A DNA stretch of 64,000 bases from Streptomyces sp. CNQ-509 (GTDB taxonomy: Bacteria; Actinomycetota; Actinomycetes; Streptomycetales; Streptomycetaceae), in contig NZ_CP011492.1 in assembly GCF_001011035.1 (NCBI RefSeq), positions 1,495,501 to 1,559,500 of the forward strand, read 5' to 3'. The position numbers and the translations under genes were made by a program. Within the stretch, counting starts at the first letter, position 1. The number at the start of each line of letters is the position of its first letter. Shown in pieces: positions 1-10,434 of the stretch. Below the pieces are notes generated by a model, which saw only the letters and a list, made by a program, of their open reading frames with translations, made no database searches and was not told the DNA's origin.

Positions 1-46
1 GGGCGGCGGGGGCGCGAGCGGCTGAGGCGTCAGAGGTGCTGCGGGT

Positions 47-68
47 CGCACCGGATGCTTCCGGTGCG
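47..68. terminator. Perfect 8-bp stem-loop near the window edge
   Basis: CGCACCGG (47-54) and CCGGTGCG (61-68) pair perfectly around a 6-nt loop. The hairpin lies downstream of lgt on the minus strand. It has no T-run, as is usual for high-GC intrinsic terminators. The rest of bases 1-244 shows no convincing gene. It could instead belong to a neighbouring gene outside the window. Confidence 0.45.
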
Positions 69-244
69 CGGCGGGGGCCCGGCAGGCTGAGGTGCCCTTA
101 CCGGCCGTATCACCGGGGTTCGGTCGCCGGACTCGCCGGACAGACTCTAGGGGACGATCCGGCCGGGTGACCGGGCCGGACACGGGCGGGGCCGTCGCCG
201 CGGGTGCGGTGACGGCCCTGCCGTGCGTGCGGTGTGCGGGGCGG

Positions 245-1375
245 CTACGTGTGCCGGCCGCGCTCCCCCGCGGGGGCGTCCCCCGCGGCCTTGGCCTCGG
301 CCGCGCCGGCGGTCGCGGGCTCCTGCTCGCCGGCGGCCCCGGAGGCGTCGCCGGGCCCGTCCGGTCCTTCCGCCTCGCCGGGCTCGCCGTCCTTCGCGTC
401 GGCCCCGGCCTTCCCGGCGGCGCCGGGCGCGTCCTTCCCGGGGGCGCCGGGCGCGTCCTTCCCGGGGGCGCCGGGCGCGTCCTTCCCGGGGGCGCCGGGC
501 GCGTCCTTCCCGGGGGCGCCGGGCGCGTCCTTCCCGGGGGCGCCGGACTCGTCGTGCGCGGCGCGCTCCACGACCTCCTCGCGGCCCGGCCGCTTCTTCG
601 CCGACACCACGATGTAGAGCACCGCGGCGGCGAAGACCAGGATCGACGTCCAGACGTTGAGCCGCAGCCCGAGGACCTCGTGCGCCTCGTCCACGCGCAG
701 GTACTCGATCCAGCCGCGGCCCGCCGTGTACCCCGCGACGTAGAGCGCGAAGGCCCGGCCGTGGCCGAGGCGGAATCGCCGGTCGGCCCAGATCACCAGC
801 AGCGCGACGCCGATGCACCACAGCGACTCGTACAGGAAGGTCGGGTGGAAGGTCTCGGCGGTGCCGGTGACGGAGTACTCCGCGTCGATCTCGACGGCCC
901 AGGGGACGTCGGTCTGCTTGCCGTACAGCTCCTGGTTGAACCAGTTGCCCCAGCGGCCCAGGGCCTGCGCGAGCGCGATGCCGGGCGCGACGGCGTCGGC
1001 GTAGGCCGGGATCGGGATGCCGCGGCGGCGGCAGCCGATCCAGGCGCCGAGTGCACCCATCGCGATGGCGCCCCAGATGCCGAGGCCGCCCTCCCAGATC
1101 TCGAAGGCCTTGACCCAGTCGCCACCCTCGCCGAAATACGGCTCGTACGTGGTGACGACGTGGTAGAGCCGGCCGCCGACGAGGCCGAAGGGCACGGCCC
1201 AGATGGCGATGTCCGCGACGGTCCCCGCCCGGCCGCCGCGTGCGATCCAGCGACGTCCGCCGAGCCAGATGGCCACGAAGATGCCGAGCAGGATGGCGAG
1301 GGCGTAACCGCGCAGCGGGAGCGGTCCGAGGTGCCAGACGCCCTCGGAAGGGCTGGGGATGTATGCGAGATCCAT
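245..1375 (-). CDS. lgt: Prolipoprotein diacylglyceryl transferase with repeat-bearing C-terminal tail
   Basis: Lgt transfers diacylglycerol from phosphatidylglycerol to the lipobox cysteine of prolipoproteins in the cytoplasmic membrane. The 376-aa protein has several membrane segments, an EGGLGIWG stretch near residue 95 and the Lgt signature GRWGNWFNQELYG at about 140-152, whose Arg141 matches the essential arginine. The start is set at MDLAYIPSPSEG: the frame is open for 18 further codons upstream, but those are basic and atypical. After about residue 275 comes a charged tail absent from short Lgt proteins. It contains five exact copies of GAPGKDAP and then an Ala/Glu/Gly-rich end. If topology follows E. 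coli Lgt, the tail is cytoplasmic. The gene lies downstream of the trp genes and a DsbA-like gene. Confidence 0.96.
   Translation of the reverse strand: MDLAYIPSPSEGVWHLGPLPLRGYALAILLGIFVAIWLGGRRWIARGGRAGTVADIAIWAVPFGLVGGRLYHVVTTYEPYFGEGGDWVKAFEIWEGGLGIWGAIAMGALGAWIGCRRRGIPIPAYADAVAPGIALAQALGRWGNWFNQELYGKQTDVPWAVEIDAEYSVTGTAETFHPTFLYESLWCIGVALLVIWADRRFRLGHGRAFALYVAGYTAGRGWIEYLRVDEAHEVLGLRLNVWTSILVFAAAVLYIVVSAKKRPGREEVVERAAHDESGAPGKDAPGAPGKDAPGAPGKDAPGAPGKDAPGAPGKDAPGAAGKAGADAKDGEPGEAEGPDGPGDASGAAGEQEPATAGAAEAKAAGDAPAGERGRHT
419..538. repeat. Five tandem 24-bp repeats inside lgt
   Basis: Five consecutive identical 24-bp units (419-442, 443-466, 467-490, 491-514, 515-538) encode the in-frame octapeptide GAPGKDAP on the minus strand. 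Because the unit length is a multiple of three, copy-number change by slippage would keep the frame. Exact identity between units points to recent expansion. Confidence 0.95.
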
Positions 1376-1473
1376 AGCAGGTCCGACGGTACCGTGCCGC
1401 GGCGCGGCGCGGGGAGCCCGCGGGGACAACGGCTCCGTAACTCTCCGCGATGTCGCCGCCCCGCAGAGGTGGC

Positions 1474-2247
1474 TCAGTCCTTACCGGCGTCCTCGACGAG
1501 CTGCTTGAAGCTCTCCGGGGTGAGGTTCGAGCCCGGCCCGAGGATGTTCTCGCCCTCCAGCAGCACGGTGGGGGTCGAGTTGTGGCCGGACTTGCCGAAC
1601 GCCTCGTCGGACGCGTCGACCCAGCCGTCGAACCTGCCGTCGTCGACGCAGGAGTCGAAGCGCTTGCCGCGCAGCCCGTCGACCTTGCCCGCCAGGTCCT
1701 TGAGGTGTCCCTTCTCGGCGAAGGCGTCGTCGTTCTCCGGCGGCTGGTTGCGGAAGAGCACGTCATGGTACGGGACGAACTTGCCGGCGTCCTGGGCGCA
1801 GGCCGCGGCGTTGGCGGAGTTCAGCGAGCCGGTGCCGCCGAAGTTGCCGTCGATGAGCTTGACCAGCCGGTACTCCGTGCGCAGTTTCCCCGCGTCCTCC
1901 AGCTCGTTGATCGTCTTGCTGAAGCGGTCCTCGAACTGGCCGCAGGCCGGACAGCGGAAGTCCTCGTACACGGTGAGGGCGGCCGGGGCGGCCGCCCTGC
2001 CCGCGGGCAGCGCGAGGCGGTCCTCGCCGACGGCGCCCTTCGGGAACACGACGGGCTTGTCGTTGGTGTCACTGCCGCTGTTCTGGCCGATGAGGACGCC
2101 GACCACCGCGACCACGGCGAGCACCCCGACCACCGCGGCGAGCACGACCAGCATCCGCCGCCGCTTGTCCATGGACCTCTGCCGCTCGCGCTCGGCCTGC
2201 ATCCGGTCCCGGGCGGTGCGCTTCCCCTGAGAGTTGTTCTCGCTCAC
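1474..2247 (-). CDS. Membrane-anchored DsbA-family thioredoxin-like protein
   Basis: This 257-aa protein is a thiol:disulfide oxidoreductase-like protein with its catalytic domain outside the membrane. A basic N-terminus is followed by one hydrophobic anchor (residues about 31-53), then a DsbA-type fold with the redox motif CPAC in YEDFRCPACGQFE. The cis-Pro region reads STPTVLLEG near the C-terminus. It starts at GTG, 98 nt upstream of lgt, and is probably co-transcribed with it. A clear paralogue sits at 61.4 kb. The exact substrate cannot be told; maturation or folding of secreted proteins is the family role. Confidence 0.88.
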   Translation of the reverse strand: MSENNSQGKRTARDRMQAERERQRSMDKRRRMLVVLAAVVGVLAVVAVVGVLIGQNSGSDTNDKPVVFPKGAVGEDRLALPAGRAAAPAALTVYEDFRCPACGQFEDRFSKTINELEDAGKLRTEYRLVKLIDGNFGGTGSLNSANAAACAQDAGKFVPYHDVLFRNQPPENDDAFAEKGHLKDLAGKVDGLRGKRFDSCVDDGRFDGWVDASDEAFGKSGHNSTPTVLLEGENILGPGSNLTPESFKQLVEDAGKD

Positions 2248-2285
2248 GCCCGGCTATAACGAGGGACCCGGCCCCCGGTGACGGA

Positions 2286-2609
2286 TCAGAACACGCGCCC
2301 GTACTGCAGGTAAGCGGCGGCGGCGGAGAGCACCAGCACGACCGAGACGAGGACGAGGCAGACGGTGAGGGCGCGCGGCACCGGCGCGTGGGGCATCCGC
2401 GGGCGGGGGCGGCGCATCCGGTGCTCTTTCGGTGCCGCCTCGCGCCGGGCCTCCTCGGCGGCGAGCCGCTCCGTGACCTCGTACCACCGCGCGGAGCGCT
2501 CCTTCGGCGCGGTGGCCTCTATCTGGCCCAGGGAATCCCTCTGGAACCGCTCCCATATGTCATCGGGCAGACGCGGCTCGTCGTCGGCGCCGGGCTGATT
2601 GCCGGCCAT
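2286..2609 (-). CDS. Small single-pass membrane protein, unknown function
   Basis: This 107-aa protein has a soluble, charged N-terminus rich in Glu and Arg (residues 1-65), a basic Arg/Pro stretch (RMRRPRPRMP), one hydrophobic helix near residues 79-101 and a short tail. The ATG is preceded by GGGGAGG at good spacing. It lies between trpA and the DsbA-like gene on the same strand, as part of what looks like a conserved actinomycete block. No catalytic motif is visible. Confidence 0.75.
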   Translation of the reverse strand: MAGNQPGADDEPRLPDDIWERFQRDSLGQIEATAPKERSARWYEVTERLAAEEARREAAPKEHRMRRPRPRMPHAPVPRALTVCLVLVSVVLVLSAAAAYLQYGRVF

Positions 2610-2701
2610 CGGGCCCTCCCCTGTGCGGCACGGATTACTACGTCAAGTTTCGCACGTCCGTACCCACCGCGGAGGGCCCTGTGGATATCCGCTTGGGTCG
2701 C

Positions 2702-3531
2702 TCAGCCCCGGCGGCGTACCCCCTCGGCCAGCTCACCCGCGAGCGCCCGCACGGCCGCGAGGCCCGCCTCGTGGTCGTCCCCCGCGGCCAGCAGCCGCTT
2801 GACGAACGCCGAGCCGACGATCACGCCGTCGGCGAACGCGGCGACCTCGGCCGCCTGGTCCGCCGTCGAGACCCCGAGGCCGACGCAGACCGGCAGGCCG
2901 CCGTCCCGTGCCGCCTCGGTGGCGCGGGTGCGCCGGACCAGGTCCTGGGCCTCGCGGCCCACGGACTCGCGGGTGCCCGTGACGCCCATCAGCGACGCGG
3001 CGTAGACGAAGCCGCTCCCGGCCGCCGTGATGGCCGACAGCCGCTGCTCGCGGCTGCTGGGGGCGACCACGAAGACCGTGGCCAGGCCGTGCTTGTCGGC
3101 CGCCTGGCGCCACGGCCCCGACTCCTCGACGGGCAGGTCGGGCAGGATGCAGCCCGCGCCGCCCGCCGCGGCCAGGTCATCGGCGAAGCGCTCGGGGCCG
3201 TAGCGGTCGACCGGGTTCCAGTACGTCATGCAGAGCACCGGGGCGTCCGTCGCGGACTGCACCTCGGCGACCGTGCGGATGACGTCCTTGATACGCAGCC
3301 CGCCGCGCAGCGCGATGTCGTCGGCGGTCTGGATCACCGGGCCGTCCAGCACCGGGTCGCTGTGCGGCAGGCCGACCTCGAGGGCGTCGCAGCCGCCTTC
3401 GAGCATGGCGGTCATGGCCCGTACGCCCGTGTCCACGTCGGGGAAGCCGGCGGGCAGATAGCCGATGAGGGCCGCCCGGTCCTCCGCCTTCGCGGCGGCG
3501 AGCACGGCGTCGAGCCGCGCGATGTTGCCCG

Positions 3532-3535
<4 letters not shown>
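2702..3535 (-). CDS. trpA: Tryptophan synthase alpha subunit
   Basis: TrpA cleaves indole-3-glycerol phosphate to indole and glyceraldehyde-3-phosphate and passes indole to TrpB in the alpha2beta2 complex. The 277-aa sequence carries [19 protein letters not shown], placing the catalytic Glu at about 53 and Asp at about 64. The GTG start (VTGNIARL) overlaps the trpB stop as GTGA, so translation is probably coupled. The open frame continues upstream into trpB in another frame, but that extension is not trpA-like. It is the last trp gene of the run. Confidence 0.97.
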
Positions 3536-4747
<1,212 letters not shown>

Positions 4748-4773
<26 letters not shown>

Positions 4774-5032
4774 GACTGATCCTCGGTCGGAACGGATGAC
4801 GGACGGCGTGGGGACACGCCGCGTGCCATCGCATGCCGTTGATCTGGCCCGGCTCGGCCCCGATGTGGTACCTCACCCGCCGCCCGCGCACCCGCCGCGC
4901 GGGAGCCCGGCAGCCACGCGGCCGGCACCCGGGGGCGAGGACACCTCCCCCCTGGCGGACGGAGGCGAGCGCGGCGCCGCCGCCGGCCGCCGCGCCCCGC
5001 GGCGGGTGGGAGCGCTCCGCGTGCGTGCTCAC
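4748..5032 (-). CDS. trpM: Small TrpM/TrpX-like protein between trpC and trpB
   Basis: A 94-aa frame starts at GTG, 7 nt after the trpC stop, and runs 26 nt into trpB in a different frame. Its second half contains [30 protein letters not shown] and a third cysteine: a short basic Cys-containing protein. Known biology: Streptomyces trp loci carry a small gene at this position (trpX, also called trpM, reported to modulate tryptophan synthesis and development). The position, size and basic Cys/Arg character fit. The N-terminal 30 residues are low-complexity and may not be translated; no strong Shine-Dalgarno is visible. It could also be a non-coding spacer, but the absence of stops and the exact position argue for a gene. 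Confidence 0.6.
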
Positions 5033-5039
5033 CGGGGCG

Positions 5040-5849
5040 TCAGCCCCGCCCGTGGCGCAGCGCGGGGTGGGCGCCCGCGGCGACGAGGTCGGCGACGGCG
5101 GCGCGCGGGTCCTTGCCGGTGACCAGGGACTCGCCGACGAGCACGGCGTCGGCGCCGTCGTTCGCGTACGCGATGAGGTCGTGCGGGCCGCGCACGCCGG
5201 ACTCGGCGATCTTGACGATGTGGTCGGGGATCTCGGGGGCCACCCGGCCGAAGTTGCCGCGGTCCACCTCGAGCGTCTTGAGGTTCCGCGCATTCACGCC
5301 GATGATCTTCGCCCCGGCGGCCACCGCCCGCTCGGTCTCCTCCTCGTCGTGCACCTCGACCAGGGGCGTGAGCCCGATGGACTCGGCCCGCTCCACCAGC
5401 GAGACCAGCGCCTCCTGCTCCAGCGCCGCGACGATCAGCAGCACCAGGTCGGCGCCGTACGCCCGCGCCTCCCAGAGCTGGTACGACGTGACCACGAAGT
5501 CCTTGCGCAGCACCGGCAGGTCCACCTTGGCGCGCACGGCCTCCAGGTCCGCCAGCGAGCCGCCGAAGCGGCGCTGCTCGGTGAGGACGCTGATGACGGC
5601 GGCGCCGCCCGCCTCGTAGTCCGCGGCGAGCGCGGCCGGGTCGGCGATCGCCGCGAGCGCGCCCTTGGACGGGCTGGAACGCTTGACCTCGCAGACGACG
5701 GTGACGCTGTCGCCGCGCAGCGCGGCCACGCCGTCGCGCGCCTGGGGGGCTCTGGCGGCGCGCTCCTTCAGCTCGTCGAGGCCGACCCGGGCCTGCCGCT
5801 CGGCGAGGTCCTCGCGCACGCCGTCAATGATCTCGTCGAGCACACTCAC
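5040..5849 (-). CDS. trpC: Indole-3-glycerol phosphate synthase
   Basis: TrpC closes CdRP to indole-3-glycerol phosphate. The 269-aa length is typical. [11 protein letters not shown] holds the catalytic lysine and substrate-binding residues, and [13 protein letters not shown] and IAESGV are family motifs. The start is GTG at [10 protein letters not shown], with AAAGGGG about 10 nt upstream; the longer open frame upstream is not TrpC-like. No trpF is present in the window; PriA from the his operon would supply that step. Confidence 0.97.
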   Translation of the reverse strand: MSVLDEIIDGVREDLAERQARVGLDELKERAARAPQARDGVAALRGDSVTVVCEVKRSSPSKGALAAIADPAALAADYEAGGAAVISVLTEQRRFGGSLADLEAVRAKVDLPVLRKDFVVTSYQLWEARAYGADLVLLIVAALEQEALVSLVERAESIGLTPLVEVHDEEETERAVAAGAKIIGVNARNLKTLEVDRGNFGRVAPEIPDHIVKIAESGVRGPHDLIAYANDGADAVLVGESLVTGKDPRAAVADLVAAGAHPALRHGRG

Positions 5850-6008
5850 GCGAGCGGACCCCTTTCTGCTGGCGCCGGTGCCGGTGCCGGCCGGCGCCGG
5901 GCGCCGGCCGCCGGCGGGCGGCTGTTCGGGTACCTGTGATGGTATCCGGCACCGGGCGGAAGCCCCGAATCCGGACCTTCTCCGTCCCACCAGCCGGACG
6001 CGCCTCGG

Positions 6009-6443
6009 CTACGGTCCCAGCGCCGCCCCGAACGGCAGGTTCCGCAGCAGCGTAAACGCTGCGACCAGCGCGAACAGCACCGGCCCCACGGGCAGTCGCG
6101 CCGGGATCCGGATCCGCGGGAGCGCGCGCGGGAGGGGGCGTACGGCGGCGAGGAGCCAGCCCAGCAGGGCGACGCCGAGGACGGCCGCGCCCGCGGCCGC
6201 GAGGGCGTTGGCGCCGAGCGCTCCGGCCGCGTCGCCGTGGGCGAGCGCGTACGCGCAGCGCAGGCCGCCGCAGCCGGGGCAGGCCAGGCCCGTGTACGCG
6301 AGGACGGGGCAGGGCGGGTAGCGGCCGGGCTCGTTCGGGTCGGCGGCGCCGACCGCGGCGAGGCCGGCGGCGGCGCAGGCCAGCGCGGCGAGCGGGGGCG
6401 CGAGGCGCCGTAGCGGGGCGGTCGCGGCGGTACGGGCGGACAC
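6009..6443 (-). CDS. DUF2752 family membrane protein
   Basis: This is a small integral membrane protein of about 144 aa from the GTG at VSARTAATAP. It has three or four hydrophobic segments and the family hallmark CPGCGGLR, preceded by CPVLAYTGLA. The frame also extends to an ATG 69 nt further upstream, but that extension is not hydrophobic and has no ribosome-binding site. It sits between the HGxxPAAW gene and trpC on the same strand, a common actinomycete arrangement. The biochemical role is unknown. Confidence 0.85.
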   Translation of the reverse strand: MSARTAATAPLRRLAPPLAALACAAAGLAAVGAADPNEPGRYPPCPVLAYTGLACPGCGGLRCAYALAHGDAAGALGANALAAAGAAVLGVALLGWLLAAVRPLPRALPRIRIPARLPVGPVLFALVAAFTLLRNLPFGAALGP

Positions 6444-6573
6444 ACCCGGATTGTCCCGGTGGGGGAGCGCGGGCGCATCCGGTACGGCGTACGGCAGGCA
6501 AAGGCGGCGCACGGGCGGCGCCGCGCGCCCCGGCGCGGATCTCCCGGCCGGGGCGGGGCGCGGACCGTACGGG

Positions 6574-6798
6574 CTACTCGCCGGCGGTGCGCACCGGCGG
6601 CAGCGGCTTCTTGCCCATGCCCATGCCGCGCATCACGGCGCCGACCACGCCGCCGATGGGGATGATGGCCAGGCTCAGCCAGAAGAGCAGGGGCTGGTCC
6701 ATCACCATCAGAGCGCCCGAAACGCAGAACCCGATGAAGATGATGACCACCGCGGTCCATGCGGCCGGCGTGTGTCCGTGGTCGTGGTTCTCCGCCAT
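6574..6798 (-). CDS. HGxxPAAW family small membrane protein
   Basis: This 74-aa protein begins MAENHDHGHTPAAW, the defining HGxTPAAW motif. Two hydrophobic segments (WTAVVIIFIGFCVSG and FWLSLAIIPIGGVVGAVM) and a short basic tail follow. The start is fixed by GAGGAG 8 nt upstream of the ATG. The family is an actinomycete-specific neighbour of trp genes with no known activity. Confidence 0.9.
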   Translation of the reverse strand: MAENHDHGHTPAAWTAVVIIFIGFCVSGALMVMDQPLLFWLSLAIIPIGGVVGAVMRGMGMGKKPLPPVRTAGE

Positions 6799-6887
6799 TA
6801 CTGCACTCCTCGAAACGTACAACCGCTCATATCACCAGACGGGGCCATTGTCCCCGATCGGTCCCGGCCGCCGACGACGGGGGCCGG

Positions 6888-7520
6888 TCAGCGTTCGCGG
6901 GTGGGGTCCTCGCCGCGGTCGAGGGCCTTCCACAGCTCCTCGGGCCGCTCCGGGTCCACGGGCGCTGCCCGCCGCGGGCGGGCGGCGGCGCCGGCGCCGG
7001 GTCGCTCGTAGCGCCCGGACATCGCCGGCCAGCCGGGGCCGTAGCGGAGCGCGAGCAGCCCGGCGCAGAGCAGCAGCACGCCGCCGGCCAGGCTCACCCA
7101 GGCCCAGGCGGTGTGGCTGACGGCGGCGACCGTGGCGTCCGTGAGGCCGGCCGCCTCGGCGGCCTGGTCGTCGAGCGCGGCGGTGTCGGAGGCGCCGAGG
7201 GCGGAGGCGGCGATCACGCCGACGCCGCAGAGCGTGAGCAGCGCGGCGACGACGGTGCGGCCGGCGCGGCGGACGGCGAAGACGGCGACGAGGGCGGCGA
7301 GCCCGACGATCGCCAGCGCCGACGGCACGCCGGTGACGTCCCGGCCGCCGGCGGTGACGTGCAGCGCGGCGTCCGCGACGGGTGTGGCCGCCTCGCCCTC
7401 GGCCCAGGTGCGGCCGGCGGCGACGAGGATCACGGCCGCCCCGAGCGCGCCGGAGAGCAGGGCGGCGGCGAGCGGGACGCGGGAGGCGGACTGATGTGTC
7501 ACCCGGTAAGTGTCTCGCAC
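6888..7520 (-). CDS. TIGR02234 family trp-operon-associated membrane protein
   Basis: This 210-aa protein has four hydrophobic segments: near residues 15-35, RDVTGVPSALAIVGLAALVAVFAV, VVAALLTLCGVGVIAAS and TAWAWVSLAGGVLLLCAGLLAL. It ends in a charged Arg/Pro-rich tail. This pattern and its place after trpE match the family of hypothetical membrane proteins tied to actinomycete trp operons. The start is uncertain between GTG at 7520 and GTG at 7502; neither has a well-spaced Shine-Dalgarno. Confidence 0.85.
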   Translation of the reverse strand: MRDTYRVTHQSASRVPLAAALLSGALGAAVILVAAGRTWAEGEAATPVADAALHVTAGGRDVTGVPSALAIVGLAALVAVFAVRRAGRTVVAALLTLCGVGVIAASALGASDTAALDDQAAEAAGLTDATVAAVSHTAWAWVSLAGGVLLLCAGLLALRYGPGWPAMSGRYERPGAGAAARPRRAAPVDPERPEELWKALDRGEDPTRER

Positions 7521-7664
7521 CCCTCAGGACCGGTCCCGGCAGGGGGCGCGGCGGCCGGGCACACGCGCCGGAGCCGCCGGGCCTGGACGGGCGCCGAAGG
7601 CCGTGGCGTACGGCCCCGGCGCCCCCGTCCTGCCGCCGCGGCCGGGCCGCCCCCGTACGCCCCG

Positions 7665-9218
7665 CTACCCCGCCGTCTCCCGGCCGGCCCGCGACAGGTG
7701 CCCCGCCGCCGAGACCGCCCGCAGCACCGCCGCCGCCTTGCTGCGGCACTCCGCGTCCTCCGCCGCCGGATCGGAGTCCGCCACGATCCCGGCGCCCGCC
7801 TGCACGTACGCCGTGCCGTCGCGCAGCAGCGCCGTGCGGATCGCGATGGCGGTGTCCGCGTCCCCGGCGAAGTCCAGGTACCCGACGCAGCCGCCGTACA
7901 GCCCGCGCCGCGTGGGCTCCAGCTCCTCGATGATCTGCAGCGCCCGCGGCTTCGGCGCCCCCGACAGCGTCCCGGCGGGGAAGCAGGCGGTGAGCACGTC
8001 GAACGCGGTACGCCCCGGGGCGAGCCGGCCGGTGACCGTGGAGACGATGTGCATCACATGGCTGTAGCGCTCGATGGACATGAAGTCCACGACCTCGACG
8101 CTGCCGGGCTCGCAGACCCGGCCGAGGTCGTTGCGCCCGAGATCGACGAGCATGAGGTGCTCGGCGCGCTCCTTCTCGTCGGCGAGCAACTCCTCGGCCA
8201 GCGCCGCGTCCTGCTGCGGCGTCGCGCCGCGCGGGCGCGTACCCGCGATGGGGTGCAGCAGGGCGCGCCCGTCCTCGACCTTGACCAGCGCCTCCGGGCT
8301 GGAGCCGACGACGTCGAACGCGCCCCCGCCCGCGCCGGTGTCGGGCAGCCGGATCAGATACATGTACGGGCTGGGGTTGGTGGCCCGCAGCGCGCGGTAG
8401 ACGTCGAGGGCGCTCGCGGCGCACGGCGTCTCGAACCGCTGCGAGGGCACGACCTGGAACGCCTCCCCCGCCCTGATCCGCTCCTTGATGTCCGCGACCG
8501 CCGCCCTGAACTCCGCGCCGCCCCACAGCTCCCCGTACTCCGGCAGCGCGGACGGCGGCAGCGGCGCCGCGCTCGCGGCGGTGGGGCGGGCGAGGTCGGC
8601 CGTCATCGCGTCGAGCCGGGCGACCGCGTCCGCGTATGCCTCGTCGACGCCCGTGTCGAGGTCGTTGTGGTTGATCGCGTTGGCGATCAGCAGGACGCTG
8701 CCGTCCCAGTGGTCGAGGACGGCGAGGTCGGAGGTGAGCAGCATCGTCATCTCCGGCAGCCGCAGGTCGTCACGAGCGCTGTCGCCGATGCGCTCCAGCC
8801 GCCGCACGGCGTCGTAGCCGAGGTAGCCGACCATGCCGCCGGTGAAGGGCGGCAGCGCGTCCCGGCCTTCGGCGCCCTGGTGCAGGTCGCGCGGGGTGTG
8901 CAGGGCTTCGACGGTGGCGCGCAGGGCGGCCAGCGGGTCACCCCCGGTGGGCAGGCCGACGGGCGGGGTGCCGAGCCAGTGGGCCCGGCCGTCGCGCTCG
9001 GTGAGGGTGGCGGCGCTGCGCACGCCGACGAACGAGTACCGCGACCACGTGCGGCCGTTCTCCGCCGACTCCAGCAGGAACGTGCCGGGGCGCTCGCCGG
9101 CGAGCTTCCGGTAGAGCCCCACGGGAGTGTCGCCGTCGGCGAGCAGCCGGCGCACGACGGGGATGACGCGGCGGTCCTTGGCCAGCGTGCGGAACGTCTC
9201 CCGGTCCGGAGTGGTCAC
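7665..9218 (-). CDS. trpE: Anthranilate synthase component I
   Basis: TrpE makes anthranilate from chorismate, with ammonia from a glutamine amidotransferase partner (trpG is not in this window). The 517-aa protein has the N-terminal regulatory part with LLES near residue 50, the core site of tryptophan feedback inhibition, and the chorismate-binding C-terminal half with [19 protein letters not shown] and [10 protein letters not shown]. The GTG start overlaps the hisI stop (GTGA). Because it overlaps hisI, there is no room for a Trp-rich leader peptide or attenuator directly before it. Confidence 0.97.
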   Translation of the reverse strand: MTTPDRETFRTLAKDRRVIPVVRRLLADGDTPVGLYRKLAGERPGTFLLESAENGRTWSRYSFVGVRSAATLTERDGRAHWLGTPPVGLPTGGDPLAALRATVEALHTPRDLHQGAEGRDALPPFTGGMVGYLGYDAVRRLERIGDSARDDLRLPEMTMLLTSDLAVLDHWDGSVLLIANAINHNDLDTGVDEAYADAVARLDAMTADLARPTAASAAPLPPSALPEYGELWGGAEFRAAVADIKERIRAGEAFQVVPSQRFETPCAASALDVYRALRATNPSPYMYLIRLPDTGAGGGAFDVVGSSPEALVKVEDGRALLHPIAGTRPRGATPQQDAALAEELLADEKERAEHLMLVDLGRNDLGRVCEPGSVEVVDFMSIERYSHVMHIVSTVTGRLAPGRTAFDVLTACFPAGTLSGAPKPRALQIIEELEPTRRGLYGGCVGYLDFAGDADTAIAIRTALLRDGTAYVQAGAGIVADSDPAAEDAECRSKAAAVLRAVSAAGHLSRAGRETAG

Positions 9219-9592
9219 TCGGCGCCGCCCACGGTCAGCTCGCGGCCGTCGAAGCAGGTGCGGCTGCCGGTGTGGCAGGCGGGGCCGACCTGGTCGACGC
9301 GGACGAGCACGGTGTCGGCGTCGCAGTCGAGCGCGACCGACTTCACGTGCTGCACGTGCCCGGACGTCTCGCCCTTGACCCAGTACTCCTTTCGGCTGCG
9401 GCTGTAGTACGTGCCGCGGCCGGTGGTGAGCGTGCGGTGCAGCGCCTCGTCGTCCATCCACGCCAGCATGAGCACTTCGCCGCTGTCGTACTGCTGCACG
9501 ACGGCGGGCAGCATGCCGTCGGCGTTCCGCTTCAGGCGCGCCGCGACGGCGGGATCGAGGTCGGAGGGCCGCGCGGGCCGGTTGCCGGTCAT
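9215..9592 (-). CDS. hisI: Phosphoribosyl-AMP cyclohydrolase
   Basis: HisI opens the adenine ring of PR-AMP in the third step of histidine synthesis. The 125-aa protein contains the Mg-binding DCDAD motif and the Zn-binding cysteines in [13 protein letters not shown], plus [13 protein letters not shown]. It is the first gene of the minus-strand his-trp run, overlaps trpE, and lies about 34 kb from the rest of the his genes. Confidence 0.97.
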   Translation of the reverse strand: MTGNRPARPSDLDPAVAARLKRNADGMLPAVVQQYDSGEVLMLAWMDDEALHRTLTTGRGTYYSRSRKEYWVKGETSGHVQHVKSVALDCDADTVLVRVDQVGPACHTGSRTCFDGRELTVGGAE

Positions 9593-9707
9593 GGGGCCAT
9601 TGTGCCAACAGAGACGGACACACCACGGTCCCGGAGGGCGCGACGCGCGCGGCCGGGGATGGCCCCTTCCCGTACATCGGAACGTGCCGATAGGGCATGC
9701 TTCGCCC

Positions 9708-10355
9708 ATGACCAACCCACCTCCGGATCCGCCCGCAAGACCCCGCGGGCCGATGACCGCCGTCACCGCCGCGGTGGCCGCGGCCCTGCTCGTCGCCGTG
9801 GCGGTCGCCGCCTTCCTCGTGCTGCGCGGCGGGGACGGCGGCGGGACGCAGGCGGGCGGCCCCCGGCCGCAGGGCAGCGCGGAGCGGCCGGCGGGGCAGG
9901 ACGGCCTCGGCGGTGCGGAGACGATGAGCGCGAGCGCGGGCTCGGCGGCGGGCACCGCGGACGCGCGGGGGGACCTGGAGCCGACCGAGTCGCACATCCC
10001 GTACGTGGTGCTGCGGACCGGCGAGTGCTTCGACCACCCGTCGCTCGACACCAGCGTCGAGTCGGTCGAGACCCGCCCGTGCACCGGCCCGCACGACGGC
10101 GAGGTCATCGGCAACCGCACGCTCAGCGGCGACTTCCCGGACGGCGACGCGCTGGACGACCAGGCGCTGGGGCTGTGCCGGCGGGCCGCGGAGGAGAAGC
10201 TGGAGACGATGCCGGCGGACGGGCGGCACTACTTCTACTACGCGATGTACCCGACGATGACGACGTACGAATACCAGAGCCAGGACGAGATCTCCTGCGC
10301 GCTCACCCTCAGCACCGAGCCCGACGGCCCGAAGCTGACCGGGCCGCTGCCGTGA
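9708..10355 (+). CDS. Single-pass membrane protein with septum-formation-like extracellular domain
   Basis: This 215-aa protein has one N-terminal transmembrane helix (residues about 18-40), a Gly/Ala-rich linker and a C-terminal extracellular domain. That domain has paired cysteines in [20 protein letters not shown] and [11 protein letters not shown], and a further Cys in ISCALTLS. The CFD...C..PHDGEV pattern matches the septum-formation (Septum_form/DUF4190-associated) family of actinomycetes. It starts at ATG (MTNPPPDPP), divergently from hisI, and the 115-bp gap must hold both promoters. Function is inferred from family only. Confidence 0.75.
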   Translation: MTNPPPDPPARPRGPMTAVTAAVAAALLVAVAVAAFLVLRGGDGGGTQAGGPRPQGSAERPAGQDGLGGAETMSASAGSAAGTADARGDLEPTESHIPYVVLRTGECFDHPSLDTSVESVETRPCTGPHDGEVIGNRTLSGDFPDGDALDDQALGLCRRAAEEKLETMPADGRHYFYYAMYPTMTTYEYQSQDEISCALTLSTEPDGPKLTGPLP

Positions 10356-10434
10356 CTCCCGCCCGATCCGCGGGCGCCGGCTCCCGGCGCGGCCTTGCGT
10401 GCCCCGGCGTCGCGGACGGTCGTAGGGTGGCCGC

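Noticed and set aside
245..658. Low-complexity frames in all directions over the lgt repeats
   Set aside because: The 24-bp repeat is free of stops in several frames; only the lgt frame continues a known protein.
7521..7664. A trp attenuator or leader peptide next to trpE
   Set aside because: trpE overlaps hisI at its 5' end, so no leader fits; the sequence after trpE has no Trp-codon cluster.
6759..9407. An 882-codon plus-strand frame across trpE and neighbours
   Set aside because: It covers three convincing minus-strand genes and has no recognisable domain.
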